Source: JAYVFR01 sp043772945 | GTDB taxonomy: Bacteria; Patescibacteriota; JACMRA01 | DNA length: 64,000 bases | Direction: 5' to 3' | Assembly: GCA_043772945.1 (NCBI GenBank) | Contig: JAYVFR010000024.1 | Coordinates: 1 to 64,000, forward strand | Part shown: one piece after another, positions 24,824 to 35,047 of the stretch | How the letters are laid out: every line of letters begins with the position of its first letter | Numbering within the stretch: the stretch's first letter is position 1 | Translations under genes and position numbers: made by a program | Notes under the pieces: generated by a model | Seen by the model: only the letters and a program-made list of their open reading frames with translations | Told to the model about the DNA's origin: nothing | Databases searched by the model: none

Positions 24824-27112
24824 ATGAGCTACATTTTAAAGTCAACCGATCCTGAATGCCTTAGGGAAGACAAGGCAGGTGGTAAGTGTGCAAGTTTAGC
24901 AGATTTACAACTTCGACATCAAGTACCTGAATTTTTTGTTCTCTCTAAGGATCTGTATTTAGAAGTTGTAGAATTAGCAAATATTTCTAAATTTTATAAT
25001 CGCTTAGCAACATTAAAAATTTGGCAGACTTGGAGCATTAATCTAATTTCTAAAGAAATTAAAGAGGCTTTTTTAGCTGTCAGCCTACCAAGCAACATTC
25101 GTCAAGAAATTTTTGATTGTGCTAAAGCCCAGTCAAAGTATAATTCATGGCGATCGAGTATGGTTGGTGAAGATGGAGTTAAACTGTCTTATGCTGGAGT
25201 GTTACGAACGGAGCTGTTTATTGAGTTAGATACTCCTGAAGATGTAGATAAGATATACTTACCTTTACTAGCGGAAGGTTATTCTGTTGGTGCTATTAAG
25301 TACCGTATTCAACATAGTGTGAGCCAAGAGATTATTCTATCTATTGGGGTACAAAAACAAATTAACTCATATGCAGGAGTTGTTTTGTTCGGACAAGCTT
25401 TTACAACTGATCAACGCTCTGTTTTATCAGTAGTTTATGGTCAATGCGAAGCAGTTGTTTCGAACAAAGTTAAAGTTTTTCGCTATGAAGTGGATAACTC
25501 AACTTTTGAGGTAGATTTGCTTAGTGCGGGTCCACAAAACAAGCAACTATTACCTAACTTTGGGGTTAAAAGCGTTGAATGGGTTGATATTCATCAAGAA
25601 AAGCAAACTTTAGCTCCACTTCCTAATTACATTCTTCAAGAAATTGCTAGGATTGGGCAAGAAGAATTTGCTTACACAGGTGTTCGTCGTGATATGGAAT
25701 TTTCCATTACTATCGATCCTGGTACTGGTGAATTCATCGTCTGGAGCCTCCAGTCTCGCCCAGTAACCAAAAAAATTGTTGGTAAATTGGGGGATAGAGA
25801 CACCAAAACTCCAGTTCTTGCTACTGGTATTCCATGTGCTCCAGGTATTGTGTATTGTCAGGTTTCAAAACCTGGGAGTGTACCATTACATTTGGCAGAC
25901 AATGTTGCTTTTGTTGGCTCTGAATTTGAACCAGATCATGACTGGACTCTCGGATCTATTGTTGGCATTGTCGCTGACACAGGAAACGAGTCCTCTCATG
26001 GAGTTGCTAAAGGTAATGAATTTGGCATTCCTACTGTCTTGGCAGTAGTTTCGGAGTACGGAGTACCATTTTCAAAGTTAGTCAATGAAGGTGATTGGAT
26101 CACTATTGACGGGTTTTATGGAATTATCTACAAAGGTAAATCCCAACCTCGTCTTGATTGGTTCAATACTAAGCCTCCGCAAAAAGCAATTAACACTGAT
26201 AGTTTAAAAACTAAAATTTATGTTAATTGTTCATATCCTGAAAATGCTGAAGAAGCAGCCAAAATGGGAGCTGATGGAGTTGGTTTGCTTAGAGGAGATT
26301 TTCTGTGGGGAAACTTTCCTTTAAGTTACATTGCCAACGGGACTCAAGATATTGCCGTTGAAAAAATAGTTGAATATCTCACCAGAACTGCTAAACCGTT
26401 TTATGACTTATTTGTAAGTTCAAATGGTCAGAAAGGTAAGGTTATTTACAGAACGTTTGGTCCAAAGCTCCACGAAATGCGCGTAAAAAAAGATTCTGAT
26501 CCTTGGCATAATTCTTTGCTTAAAGATCATCGTGATCCTTCAGCGGGTATTCAGGGTTTAGCGCTATCTTTACACCCTGACTATTTGCCAGCGTTCATTA
26601 TGGAGCTTGAAATCTTCAAGCAAGCTTGGGAGCAATATCCTAACCTTGGTTTAATGTTTCCTGTTGTAAGAAGCCTTGATGATTGCGAAGAGTTAATGGA
26701 TGTTTTAACCTTTTGTGGTTTAAACAATCCAACCAATCGTCCTTTGCGTTGGATGATGACTGAGTTGGGAATTAACTTTACTCAACCCGAAAGTTTTATC
26801 CACTACTTTGACGGAGCCTCTATCGGATTTAATGATTCTGATTTGTCTCTTCGTCAAAAGAATCGGGGTGAAATGACTGGGAGCTATCGTTATCCTATTG
26901 ACTCACCTGAATTGATAGGCACATATTGCGAATATGCTCGTGTGATTGTTAATTTAGGCAAAACTGTTTCAGGATGTGGAAATCTCCCAACTATCTCCCC
27001 AAAAGTTTGTCAACAATTTGTTGAAGCGGGTTTTACTTCTATTTCTGTAGGGGTACAAGCCTTACCTGAAGTTGAGAGTTTTGTCAGAAATACAGAGTCC
27101 AAAATAAACTAG
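24824..27112 (+). CDS. Phosphoenolpyruvate synthase-like protein
   Basis: 762 residues from ATG 24824 (MSYILKSTDPECL). Three domains: an N-terminal ATP-grasp domain (about 1-330, with GKCASLADLQ and a late VWSLQSRPVTKK); a phosphohistidine domain (about 345-450) with ESSHGVAKGNEFGIPTV, where the His carries phosphate; and a C-terminal PEP/pyruvate barrel with GADGVGLLRGDFLW, YRTFGP, and EAGFTSISVGVQ. It fits PEP synthase (pyruvate + ATP to PEP). The His loop is variant (SSHGV rather than TSHAA). An AGGA 8 bases before the ATG is one of the few SD-like words in the window. Confidence 0.85.
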   Translation: MSYILKSTDPECLREDKAGGKCASLADLQLRHQVPEFFVLSKDLYLEVVELANISKFYNRLATLKIWQTWSINLISKEIKEAFLAVSLPSNIRQEIFDCAKAQSKYNSWRSSMVGEDGVKLSYAGVLRTELFIELDTPEDVDKIYLPLLAEGYSVGAIKYRIQHSVSQEIILSIGVQKQINSYAGVVLFGQAFTTDQRSVLSVVYGQCEAVVSNKVKVFRYEVDNSTFEVDLLSAGPQNKQLLPNFGVKSVEWVDIHQEKQTLAPLPNYILQEIARIGQEEFAYTGVRRDMEFSITIDPGTGEFIVWSLQSRPVTKKIVGKLGDRDTKTPVLATGIPCAPGIVYCQVSKPGSVPLHLADNVAFVGSEFEPDHDWTLGSIVGIVADTGNESSHGVAKGNEFGIPTVLAVVSEYGVPFSKLVNEGDWITIDGFYGIIYKGKSQPRLDWFNTKPPQKAINTDSLKTKIYVNCSYPENAEEAAKMGADGVGLLRGDFLWGNFPLSYIANGTQDIAVEKIVEYLTRTAKPFYDLFVSSNGQKGKVIYRTFGPKLHEMRVKKDSDPWHNSLLKDHRDPSAGIQGLALSLHPDYLPAFIMELEIFKQAWEQYPNLGLMFPVVRSLDDCEELMDVLTFCGLNNPTNRPLRWMMTELGINFTQPESFIHYFDGASIGFNDSDLSLRQKNRGEMTGSYRYPIDSPELIGTYCEYARVIVNLGKTVSGCGNLPTISPKVCQQFVEAGFTSISVGVQALPEVESFVRNTESKIN

Positions 27113-27131
27113 TAAAAACAAACAAAACCAC

Positions 27132-27174
27132 CCTCCTCTATTATTTTTAATTAGATAATTTAGGAGGTTTTTTT
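27132..27174 (+). terminator. Rho-independent terminator
   Basis: CCTCCT (27132-27137) pairs with AGGAGG (27162-27167), with inner ATTAT/ATAAT pairing, followed by TTTTTTT (27168-27174). It ends the PEP-synthase-like transcript. Confidence 0.85.
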
Positions 27175-27259
27175 ATGAAATAAATAAATACCTTTGCGAG
27201 AGTGTAATTTTTGTTTACAAAATATTATCGCGTAGTGAGGTTTTTTTTATGGAGTTTTT

Positions 27260-29041
27260 TTAAATTTCAAGTAGCATTAACCCAACACTATAAAGAGGTA
27301 ATTGCAGTCTTGGAATTTGATTATCCGTAAGCCAAACGTTTCCCCTTTGATTTTCTAAGTCAATTTGGTTGTTTTGTTTTAAAACTTCATCGATATTAGA
27401 AACATCTAAACTTAATAGCTTATTTTTAACCTCTTGAATTGTTTGAGTTTTATCTATAATTATACAAGGAACTGGGCTCGCATTATGTTCAGTGTCGGTC
27501 AAGTGCAACTCCCCTTGCTTATATCCTCCAACAAATTCAATATTTCCATGATCAGCAGTTAAAATCATACTGTGACCGCCATTTTCAATCCCCCGTAGCA
27601 ATCTACCCAATTGCTCATCAAGAAATTCCATTGACTTAACTCCAGCCTGGATATCACCCGTATGCCCAATCATGTCAGGATTTGCATAATTTACTATTAC
27701 ATAATCGTATTTGCCAAGCCCCTTATCTAGTATGTAATTTGTAATTTCAAGCGCCTTCATTTCTGGTTTCTCAGCGTGGCTATTGACTTTATTGCTCGGA
27801 ATTACTACCCAATCCTCACCAACAAATTTTTTTTCAAGTCCGCCATTGAGAAAGAAAGTAACATGAGCATATTTTTCAGTTTCTGCGATGTGTAATTGAG
27901 TTTTGGATTGTTTTGAAATAGTTTCAGCCAGTGTATTTGGAACGGTTTTAGTCTTAAAGATAGGATAATAATCAACACCTTCAATTCCAAGCCCATAATC
28001 ATTCATTGCTAAAATATCTAGGTTTAAATCAAATTCTTTGTTAATATCACAAAGCATTGCAGTCATTTGTTTCATTCTATCAGAGCGAAAGTTTAGAAGC
28101 CAGATAGTATCACCCTTATCGATTAAGCAATCAGGATAGACAGTGGGGTAAAGATCTTCATCATACACTTCAGAAAAATAATAATTCCCTGTCAGAAATT
28201 TTAAGTTGCCAGAGATATTTTCTAAATTAGAATTTTGCGATGTTGAATAATTTTCTTTTACGTTATTATTTTTTAAAAAAACTTGATTAATTTTATCACT
28301 CACACTATTACGCAAATTTTGTGCAGAGATGTTACATTTCTTCTCTATAAATGAATCTATATCATTCTTAAACCAATAATGACAACCTAAAAAGATTCTA
28401 TCCCAGTTTTTGTCTCTATCCATAGAATAAAATCTCCCCCCAAGAGATCCTAAAAAGATTTTTTCCTCAAAAGGTTTAAGCCTACCACTAAAAGTGTTTG
28501 TAAATTTCTCCCAAGTGGCAACAAGGCTTTGCCTATCACTGTCTCGACCATCACTAATAATGTGTAAGATTATTTTTTCAGCCCCCGCAAAACCTGCACT
28601 CTCGATAGCTCCAGCCCAATGACGCAAATCACTATGAATTGATCCTGTACTAAACAAACCGATTAAATGAACTGTTTTAGAGATTCTGTTTGTAGATTCG
28701 TGTTTAGATTCAAACTTCTGTTTCAAAAAAACCGTAGGATCAATAAGCTGATCTGGAGCTACAACTGAATTCAGCTTAAAAGTACTCTGAGCACTTTTAG
28801 TGATTTGAAAAGATAATTGAGGAACAAGCTTAAGACCTCCGATATTCATGTGCCCCACTTCGCTATTTCCAACAAGCCCTTTCTCTTGACCAACAGCTTC
28901 CCCGTCAGCATCGAGAGTTATCCAATAATAATCTTTTAAGGTGCGATGAAAATTTGGCATTTTAGCAAGTGCATTGCAATTATTCTCATCTTTTATACGT
29001 AAACCAAAGCCATCAAATATACACAAAACTTTTGTTTTCAT
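27260..29041 (-). CDS. gpmI: 2,3-bisphosphoglycerate-independent phosphoglycerate mutase
   Basis: 593 residues. CIFDGFG gives the first metal-binding Asp, GNSEVGHMNIGG holds the catalytic Ser60, ISDGRDSD and FRSDRM the substrate loop, and TADHGN with a later EHNASPVPC the second metal cluster. It interconverts 3- and 2-phosphoglycerate using two metal ions. It is about 80 residues longer than typical (about 510), mainly through an insertion near residues 225-275. It follows the Asn-rich protein gene by 23 bases and may share its promoter. Confidence 0.93.
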   Translation of the reverse strand: MKTKVLCIFDGFGLRIKDENNCNALAKMPNFHRTLKDYYWITLDADGEAVGQEKGLVGNSEVGHMNIGGLKLVPQLSFQITKSAQSTFKLNSVVAPDQLIDPTVFLKQKFESKHESTNRISKTVHLIGLFSTGSIHSDLRHWAGAIESAGFAGAEKIILHIISDGRDSDRQSLVATWEKFTNTFSGRLKPFEEKIFLGSLGGRFYSMDRDKNWDRIFLGCHYWFKNDIDSFIEKKCNISAQNLRNSVSDKINQVFLKNNNVKENYSTSQNSNLENISGNLKFLTGNYYFSEVYDEDLYPTVYPDCLIDKGDTIWLLNFRSDRMKQMTAMLCDINKEFDLNLDILAMNDYGLGIEGVDYYPIFKTKTVPNTLAETISKQSKTQLHIAETEKYAHVTFFLNGGLEKKFVGEDWVVIPSNKVNSHAEKPEMKALEITNYILDKGLGKYDYVIVNYANPDMIGHTGDIQAGVKSMEFLDEQLGRLLRGIENGGHSMILTADHGNIEFVGGYKQGELHLTDTEHNASPVPCIIIDKTQTIQEVKNKLLSLDVSNIDEVLKQNNQIDLENQRGNVWLTDNQIPRLQLPLYSVGLMLLEI

Positions 29042-29064
29042 AAAAATATTTACAAATTAAGTAA

Positions 29065-30708
29065 TTAATTATTATCTTTACCAATAGAACTGTTAGTGGT
29101 AGAGTTGTTAGATTCTGGCAACTGCTCAACCATCTTTTGATATCCTTTACTTAACGCAATCCTAAACTCACTAAATTCCCTCATTACGGATTCTAGATCA
29201 TAACTAATTTCGCGGTAGGTCTTTCGCATTTCATCTCTTAAATTATTAATTTGAGTTTGTAGACTAACTGAGCCTATATTACCAATTGAAGTTTTAACGT
29301 CTTGAACTATCGCACTGTGAGAATTTAACTCGCTGCTCACATCCTTAAGTTTTTCAGAAAAAATATCTAAATTAACAACTTTGGATTCAAGCTCCATAAT
29401 CCTTTGAGTTAATCCTTGTTGTTTTTCGTAATAAGCTGATTGTAATTGAAGTTTCTGCTTTTCTAAATCATTCATCGTTACATAAAGCTCATCAAGCTCT
29501 AATCCCACAGAAGGATTAAAAATATTTTTTCTAATACTGTTTACATTTTTATCTGTTCTTTCAGGGCGAGTTGTATTTGAATTGGAACTATTTGCGTTGT
29601 TTGTGTTTGCTGAATTTGGTTGGTTATTATCACGGTTTGAATTTCTGTCTGTTCTTTCAGGTTGACTAATTTGAGGGCGAGTTTGGCTCCTAAAAGATTG
29701 ATCATCAATAACTTCTTTTTTAGTTTCTGCTAGAGGAGCGGGAGAAATTTGAGGAGCATTATCTACAGCCAAAACTTGAGGTTGGTTTTCTAGTTTCAAT
29801 TCTTTTTCTGGTTTAGCTTCAGACTGCTGACTGTGGATTAATTCACCATTATTATCAATTTGCATATTTGAAACTACCTCAACACCTTGCCCTGAAGACT
29901 CTCGAATTGGAGATACAGGAGCGGTAGCAGGCTCTTGCAGATAAGTTTGATTACTTCCAGTGTTAGCAGGGTTAAAATTAAATTGCCCTGAATTAAATCC
30001 TAAATTAGGCTCTGAAATAGTTTGAGCTGGTTGTGGAGATTGCTCAACTGGTACAAACGCAAAAGTAGAATCTGGCACAGGTTTAACAGCGGAGTTAAAG
30101 TTAGGTTGCAAACTTCCTGCAGAATTCGTAAATTGAGTAAAATCAGGTATATTACTATTTGGACTAAAATTAGAATTAAAATCACGATCTGAAACTTGTT
30201 GATTAAAATTAGCTTGAGGAATTTGGGAATTATTGTTAACGGAATTACTTACGGGGTTAGACATTTGAGGATTAAAATTATTTTGTTGGATTTGCTGAGC
30301 ATCAGAATTTGAACTCAAATTAGCTTGAGGTGCTGAGCCTACATTTAAACCGTTTGAATTGAAATTAGTCAAACCATCTAAGTTATTAAAATTGTTACTA
30401 GAGTTACTAAAATTAGGACTGAAGCTTGGATTATTATTAAAATTTGATTGATTCCTATCTTTTTGCTCTTTTAGAGCTTTTGCTTTTAAATATTCTTCGT
30501 GCTCTCTCAAAAAAGAATACATATCTACGCGTAGCTGCTCTTTATCCTCTTCTGTAACATCTTTTTCATTCCAATTAACCCAATCTGAAAATTCTTCCTC
30601 AGTCACTAGTGGCCTTACCATATTTAATATTGTTTGCATGTCTTTTGGAAAGTCGTCAGGTACTACTATTTGCTGATTATTAGGATTATTAGGATTATTA
30701 GGATTCAT
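29065..30708 (-). CDS. Asn/Gln/Ser-rich protein with C-terminal coiled coil
   Basis: 547 residues. The N-terminus is an NPNNPNNPNN tract coded by a 9-base tandem repeat. Residues 14-85 look folded (acidic, helical: PKDMQTILNMVRPLVTEEEF). Residues 90-370 are low-complexity Asn/Gln/Ser/Pro and probably disordered. Residues 385-530 are a long coiled coil (LDELYVTMNDLEKQKLQLQ...). No signal peptide or membrane helix. Architecture suggests a cytoplasmic scaffold or division-type structural protein; no family recognised. A consensus promoter with a repeat leader lies upstream. Confidence 0.7.
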   Translation of the reverse strand: MNPNNPNNPNNQQIVVPDDFPKDMQTILNMVRPLVTEEEFSDWVNWNEKDVTEEDKEQLRVDMYSFLREHEEYLKAKALKEQKDRNQSNFNNNPSFSPNFSNSSNNFNNLDGLTNFNSNGLNVGSAPQANLSSNSDAQQIQQNNFNPQMSNPVSNSVNNNSQIPQANFNQQVSDRDFNSNFSPNSNIPDFTQFTNSAGSLQPNFNSAVKPVPDSTFAFVPVEQSPQPAQTISEPNLGFNSGQFNFNPANTGSNQTYLQEPATAPVSPIRESSGQGVEVVSNMQIDNNGELIHSQQSEAKPEKELKLENQPQVLAVDNAPQISPAPLAETKKEVIDDQSFRSQTRPQISQPERTDRNSNRDNNQPNSANTNNANSSNSNTTRPERTDKNVNSIRKNIFNPSVGLELDELYVTMNDLEKQKLQLQSAYYEKQQGLTQRIMELESKVVNLDIFSEKLKDVSSELNSHSAIVQDVKTSIGNIGSVSLQTQINNLRDEMRKTYREISYDLESVMREFSEFRIALSKGYQKMVEQLPESNNSTTNSSIGKDNN

Positions 30709-30776
30709 ATAACTCTGTGATTTATGTGTTTGTGATTTATGTGTTTGATTATACCGTATTTTTTTTAGTATGGCAA
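30709..30776 (-). promoter_or_regulatory. Promoter and tandem-repeat leader
   Basis: TTGCCA (30776-30771), 17-base spacer, TATAAT (30753-30748). The leader of about 35-40 bases is CA-rich and contains two exact copies of a 15-base unit, CAAACACATAAATCA (30747-30733 and 30732-30718). Confidence 0.8.
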
Positions 30777-30845
30777 ATTTAAACCTGAAATTGATTTAAT
30801 AGATTATTTTTGACAAAAGATGGAGTTTTGAGACATTTTTACCTA

Positions 30846-31664
30846 ATGTCAGATAATTTAAGAACTAAAAAATCTCTGAGTCAGAATTGGCTAGTAAATG
30901 CAAGTATCAAATCCCGAGTAGCTGACAGCGTAATTAATCAAATTAATCAATACCCTGATCGCAGACTATTAGAAATTGGAGTTGGTAGAGGAGATTTAAC
31001 TGAGCACCTAATAAATCAAGGTAGCGGAAGTTTACTTGCTCTCGAGCTTGATACTGAGTCAATTGAATTCGTCAAAAAACAACACTGGTTTAACACTACA
31101 TCAATCGAATTACTCCACACAGATGCTCTCAAATTAATCGCTGATTCACTCCTTCCCGAAAACCAAGAGTTTACCCTCTACTCTTCACTTCCTTTTAATG
31201 TAGGATCTAGAATATTAGTTGAGTTGGGTCAAAATTACCCAAAAACTCCCTTCACCGTAATTGTTCAAAAAGAAGTTGCACAAAAAACTAATTTAAATAA
31301 AAGTAAATTAACTTTTTTTGGAGTTTGGCTAAATCTAATTTGGGATGTTAAGACTGTTTTTAATATTAGTCCTGGAAATTTTCAGCCTATCCCTAAAGTT
31401 ACCAGCACATTAATTCAAGCAACACCCAAAAAAGTACTGGCAAACTGGCTACAAAGTAGTAAGCAAAGAAAAACCGCTCGTAAAACCCTCCACGCGTTAA
31501 TGATAGACTCTAAAAAAACTTTATCTAATAATTTAGGCAATCTAGGCTACACAAAAACAGAGATAACTGATTTACTTAAGGTGCTAAACCTAGATGAAAA
31601 AGTCAGATTAACTGTTGATAACTATCTGCAAATCTTAGAATATATCTTTTTAGACACCAAATAA
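30846..31664 (+). CDS. rsmA: 16S rRNA dimethyladenosine transferase (KsgA/RsmA)
   Basis: 272 residues from ATG 30846. SLSQNWLVN (the family's 'GQNFL' segment), LEIGVGRGDLTEHL (SAM motif I), ALELD (motif II) and SSLPFNVGS in place of the usual NLPY catalytic loop. It dimethylates two adenosines in the 3'-terminal hairpin of 16S rRNA. TTGACA at 30810-30815 is 36 bases before the ATG, so the mRNA is probably leaderless, though the -10 is weak. Confidence 0.88.
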   Translation: MSDNLRTKKSLSQNWLVNASIKSRVADSVINQINQYPDRRLLEIGVGRGDLTEHLINQGSGSLLALELDTESIEFVKKQHWFNTTSIELLHTDALKLIADSLLPENQEFTLYSSLPFNVGSRILVELGQNYPKTPFTVIVQKEVAQKTNLNKSKLTFFGVWLNLIWDVKTVFNISPGNFQPIPKVTSTLIQATPKKVLANWLQSSKQRKTARKTLHALMIDSKKTLSNNLGNLGYTKTEITDLLKVLNLDEKVRLTVDNYLQILEYIFLDTK

Positions 31665-31678
31665 ATAAGTATAAACAA

Positions 31679-32635
31679 ATGCCTGACAAGAATACTGAAT
31701 CCTTAGAAAATCTTTTAGCAGAAGAAATTAATTTAAATTACCAAATTAATACTCTGCCAGGTCAAGTTCGCCACCTTAAAATAACCGAAAAAATTAGCTC
31801 AGCCAGAGAACGAGCCAAAATTAAAATGTATTTGTTGTTCTTGATAGGAACATTTTGCTTAGTTGGAATTAGTTATTTAACAATTGATGGAGTTAGTTTT
31901 AATGGCACTGCTAGTTATTGGAATTATATAATAAGTTATTGGAACAAATTTAATTGGCTCGCAACTATTAGCTTAACTATCATGCTTGTTGTTAATATTT
32001 TTTGGATTCTTGTTAATATTTTAATTGAATTTTTAGCTAATTCTCAAAAATGGATTCCAGAAAAAAAATCAGAAACAAGCCGTAAACACTTTTTTAATAG
32101 AGACAAATCTCAAAAGATATTACCTAAAATTGACAAACAAATTCAAAATCTTGAGATAGAAATTAATAGGCAAGAAGAGAGCGAACAAGAAGATAAAGAA
32201 GAGTATGAAGCAATTCTAGCAAACTCCGCTCTTTCACCCTTAGCTTTTTTGTGGCTTGGATTAAAAAAATTTTATCGACTAATAAATTATATTCCTCGGA
32301 GGCTGCACGCAATAATTACTGCTCTTTTAGCTTGGAATGAGGAGCTTTGGCAAGAAATTAAACTTTTTTTTCGTGATAGCTGGGAATTTATACTTTACTT
32401 TTTAAACCCCTTAAATCTCCTAGATGAGATAATTGATACTGCTGTTACAATTTTAGTGAAGGTTTTTTACCCAGCCCTCTTAACTCCGATAATATTTTTT
32501 ACCCCTATTAGAAATGGTATAGTATTTACAGCTTGGTGGCATGTTCTGCTGTATTTTCTTACTATTGGGGCACTTAGACTTGGAGTAGAGTTTTTTAGTA
32601 TTTATATCCGCTTCCTACGCAACACCCATAATTAA
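31679..32635 (+). CDS. Polytopic membrane protein, unknown function
   Basis: 318 residues with about four hydrophobic segments: two near residues 50-70 and 98-122, a charged cytoplasmic stretch with coiled-coil character (about 125-180), and two more around 255-280 and 285-310. It lies 14 bases after rsmA and is probably cotranscribed. The stop codon overlaps the convergent CofD/YvcK-like gene by four bases. Confidence 0.65.
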   Translation: MPDKNTESLENLLAEEINLNYQINTLPGQVRHLKITEKISSARERAKIKMYLLFLIGTFCLVGISYLTIDGVSFNGTASYWNYIISYWNKFNWLATISLTIMLVVNIFWILVNILIEFLANSQKWIPEKKSETSRKHFFNRDKSQKILPKIDKQIQNLEIEINRQEESEQEDKEEYEAILANSALSPLAFLWLGLKKFYRLINYIPRRLHAIITALLAWNEELWQEIKLFFRDSWEFILYFLNPLNLLDEIIDTAVTILVKVFYPALLTPIIFFTPIRNGIVFTAWWHVLLYFLTIGALRLGVEFFSIYIRFLRNTHN

Positions 32636-33957
32636 TTATTTTTAATTAGCTCAGATCTTTCAGCGTGATTTAAATAAGGTTTGAAAATTGATAAATGTGA
32701 GCTTAGCCTTGCCTCCTTAAAACTTTCCAATACTACACTAAAATCATTTTCTAAATTAAAATTTATTTCTACATTAATAATAATTTGTTTTAGAACCTCA
32801 GAATTTAAAATACCTGTTCTAAGCATTCCCTGATTATCATGCCCTACGTATTTGATTTTTGTTTCTGGCGGTAATTTAAGCTCTGAATTTATTTCAGCAG
32901 GATGCCCTATTAGAACAAGCTCACTTAAATTAACTTCGCTCAATAATTTTAACAGCTGATTATATTCGCTTTTTTGCCCTTCTGTCATATTTGAATTCAT
33001 TATCAGAATGATTTTTTTGGAATCTAAATATTGCCTATATTCATTTAAATAAGCATAAACTGTTTCATATGACCCCAGTGGAATAACGATTTGATCAGCT
33101 TGCTGAATTTTAATAACTGCCCCAATGTCAATTCCCAAACTAGAATTGTTACAAACCCTATTAGAAATAGCCGAGTTATATAAATTTGAACTTTTCATAT
33201 TAAGCGAAACATCTCCTTGACGATTATCAAAAGTATCTTCCTCAGGGTATAAATTTCCTTTATTATCTAGATAACTTAAATGATGTGCCCTATCTCCAAC
33301 AATCCCAAGATTAATATTTGGATAAATAATCCCTAGCTTTTGCCAAATAGAATTTACATCACTAAGATTGCAATCACAAATATTATACAAGAAATTAACA
33401 AGTAAATAAAACCAAACTGTTTGACCGCGCTGGCTGCTATTTTTTAATTCGCTGGAACTAATCTGGCTAAAAGTCAATAAATAATCACCTACGTACTCTC
33501 TCAATGTTTCTAAACTAACGCCCTTGGCATCTAGCAAATTATTAAGTGAGTTCTCAGGGTTAATAATCTCAAAAAAACCCTGCATCTGAGTAATTAACTG
33601 CTCGCTGTTGTTATTTCTTGTATTTGAGTTTAAAAACTGTTTTTCAAAAATTATCCATTTTCGAACCTGAAGATCACTCTTATTATCTGCTTCCACTGTG
33701 AATTTATGCTTAACAAAACCCATCAATAATTTCATATAATCCCCAAGAGCTAAATTCTTCCAGTTTTGGTATTTAGAATTAGTATTAGATAGTTTTTCGT
33801 TGATAATCCTATCATTCCCTGTCGCTCCGCCACTGTCGCAATTTACTGATAACGTATTAATTTGTAAATTTGGTACCGCAATGCTAATTGCATTCATAGT
33901 TTGTAAGGTAGCCAGAACTCCATGCCCATTACACGGAAAAAATAAAATATTAGCCAT
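32632..33957 (-). CDS. CofD/YvcK-like protein
   Basis: 441 residues. NCDSGGATGNDR matches the DDGGS(T/S)GRLR loop of the family and LALGDYMKLLM the PxGDxR segment. Further on, ADQIVIPLGSYETVYAYL matches the PGSlyTSi loop and IILIMNSNMTEGQ the NIMTQPGET segment. CofD makes a lactyl-guanosine cofactor, whereas bacterial YvcK binds UDP-sugars and controls carbon flow into cell-wall precursors. The second is likelier here beside GalE and MurE-type genes. The protein is about 100 residues longer than YvcK with divergent insertions. Confidence 0.7.
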   Translation of the reverse strand: MANILFFPCNGHGVLATLQTMNAISIAVPNLQINTLSVNCDSGGATGNDRIINEKLSNTNSKYQNWKNLALGDYMKLLMGFVKHKFTVEADNKSDLQVRKWIIFEKQFLNSNTRNNNSEQLITQMQGFFEIINPENSLNNLLDAKGVSLETLREYVGDYLLTFSQISSSELKNSSQRGQTVWFYLLVNFLYNICDCNLSDVNSIWQKLGIIYPNINLGIVGDRAHHLSYLDNKGNLYPEEDTFDNRQGDVSLNMKSSNLYNSAISNRVCNNSSLGIDIGAVIKIQQADQIVIPLGSYETVYAYLNEYRQYLDSKKIILIMNSNMTEGQKSEYNQLLKLLSEVNLSELVLIGHPAEINSELKLPPETKIKYVGHDNQGMLRTGILNSEVLKQIIINVEINFNLENDFSVVLESFKEARLSSHLSIFKPYLNHAERSELIKNN

Positions 33958-34006
33958 AATTAAGTTGACTCAAAAATTAGTACTTGAGATTAAGTTAGTA
34001 TGATTA

Positions 34007-35020
34007 CTAGACTTTTGAGCTGTATCCTTTTGGATTTTTTTGAGACCAATGCCACTGATTAGTAACCGAGTCTTCTAAGGAATTTTGTAATTCCCACCCT
34101 AAAGCTTTTTTGGCTAAATCATTTTTTGAATAACAAATAATTGGATCTCCCTTCCTTGGTTTAGTAACCTGATAACTAACCTCCTGTTTAACCACGTCTT
34201 TAACTATATTAATTAATTTTAAACAAGAAACAGGCTCTCCGGCTGATAGATTAAAGATTCTGTAACCTTTTAATTTTTTATCAATAACTAGTAAGTGAGC
34301 TTTAACTAAATCAATAACGTCTATATAGTCACGCTGCTGAGTTCCATCAATAGTTTTAAATTCATTCCCAAATAACTCAAAACTCTCTCTGTTTCCAAGA
34401 ACTGTATCTAAAATAATTGGTAAAAGGTTTTCACAGCGACTAGGATCCTCTCCAATCTGCCCGCTCGCATGAGCTCCAATAACATTAAAATACCGAAAAA
34501 TTACAGCATTAAATTGTGGGTTGATAAGGCAATGTTCTCTGATTATATTCTCAGCAGTTAATTTACTTTTACCATACACGCTGATTGGTTTAACAGGACT
34601 TGATTCAGTCACTGGTATTTTCTCAGGATTGCCGTAGACTGAAGCAGTAGAAGAAAAAATTAAATTTTTGCACCCTACTACACCCATAGCTTTTAAAAGA
34701 TTCTTAACACTGCCAGTGTTATTTTCGTAATACAATTTTGGTCTTCTCTCTCCCTCCCCAACTGATTTATATCCTGCAAAATGCATTATATATTCAGGTT
34801 TAACAGTTTCTAAAACCTTAAGTAGCTTATCATAATCTCGCAGATCTACTTTGTGAAAATCTATTTTTTTACTTGTTAATTTCTCTACTCGAGTTATTGA
34901 TTCTAAATACCCACGCTCTAAGTTATCAACTACACTCACCTTGTATCCCTCCTCTAAGGCTTCAAGCGCACAATGGGATCCTATATAACCAGCACCTCCT
35001 GTAATTAAAATTTTAGTCAT
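34007..35020 (-). CDS. galE: UDP-glucose 4-epimerase
   Basis: 337 residues. GGAGYIGSH is the NAD-binding loop, SSTASVYG contributes the catalytic Ser/Thr and YGKSK is the Tyr-x3-Lys pair; FRYFNVIGAH and QRDYIDVIDLV are typical of GalE. It interconverts UDP-glucose and UDP-galactose for surface glycans. It lies 27 bases downstream of the C-terminal MurE fragment and is probably cotranscribed with it. Confidence 0.93.
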   Translation of the reverse strand: MTKILITGGAGYIGSHCALEALEEGYKVSVVDNLERGYLESITRVEKLTSKKIDFHKVDLRDYDKLLKVLETVKPEYIMHFAGYKSVGEGERRPKLYYENNTGSVKNLLKAMGVVGCKNLIFSSTASVYGNPEKIPVTESSPVKPISVYGKSKLTAENIIREHCLINPQFNAVIFRYFNVIGAHASGQIGEDPSRCENLLPIILDTVLGNRESFELFGNEFKTIDGTQQRDYIDVIDLVKAHLLVIDKKLKGYRIFNLSAGEPVSCLKLINIVKDVVKQEVSYQVTKPRKGDPIICYSKNDLAKKALGWELQNSLEDSVTNQWHWSQKNPKGYSSKV

Positions 35021-35047
35021 AGTTTTTGATTTAATTGATTAGTTTAA

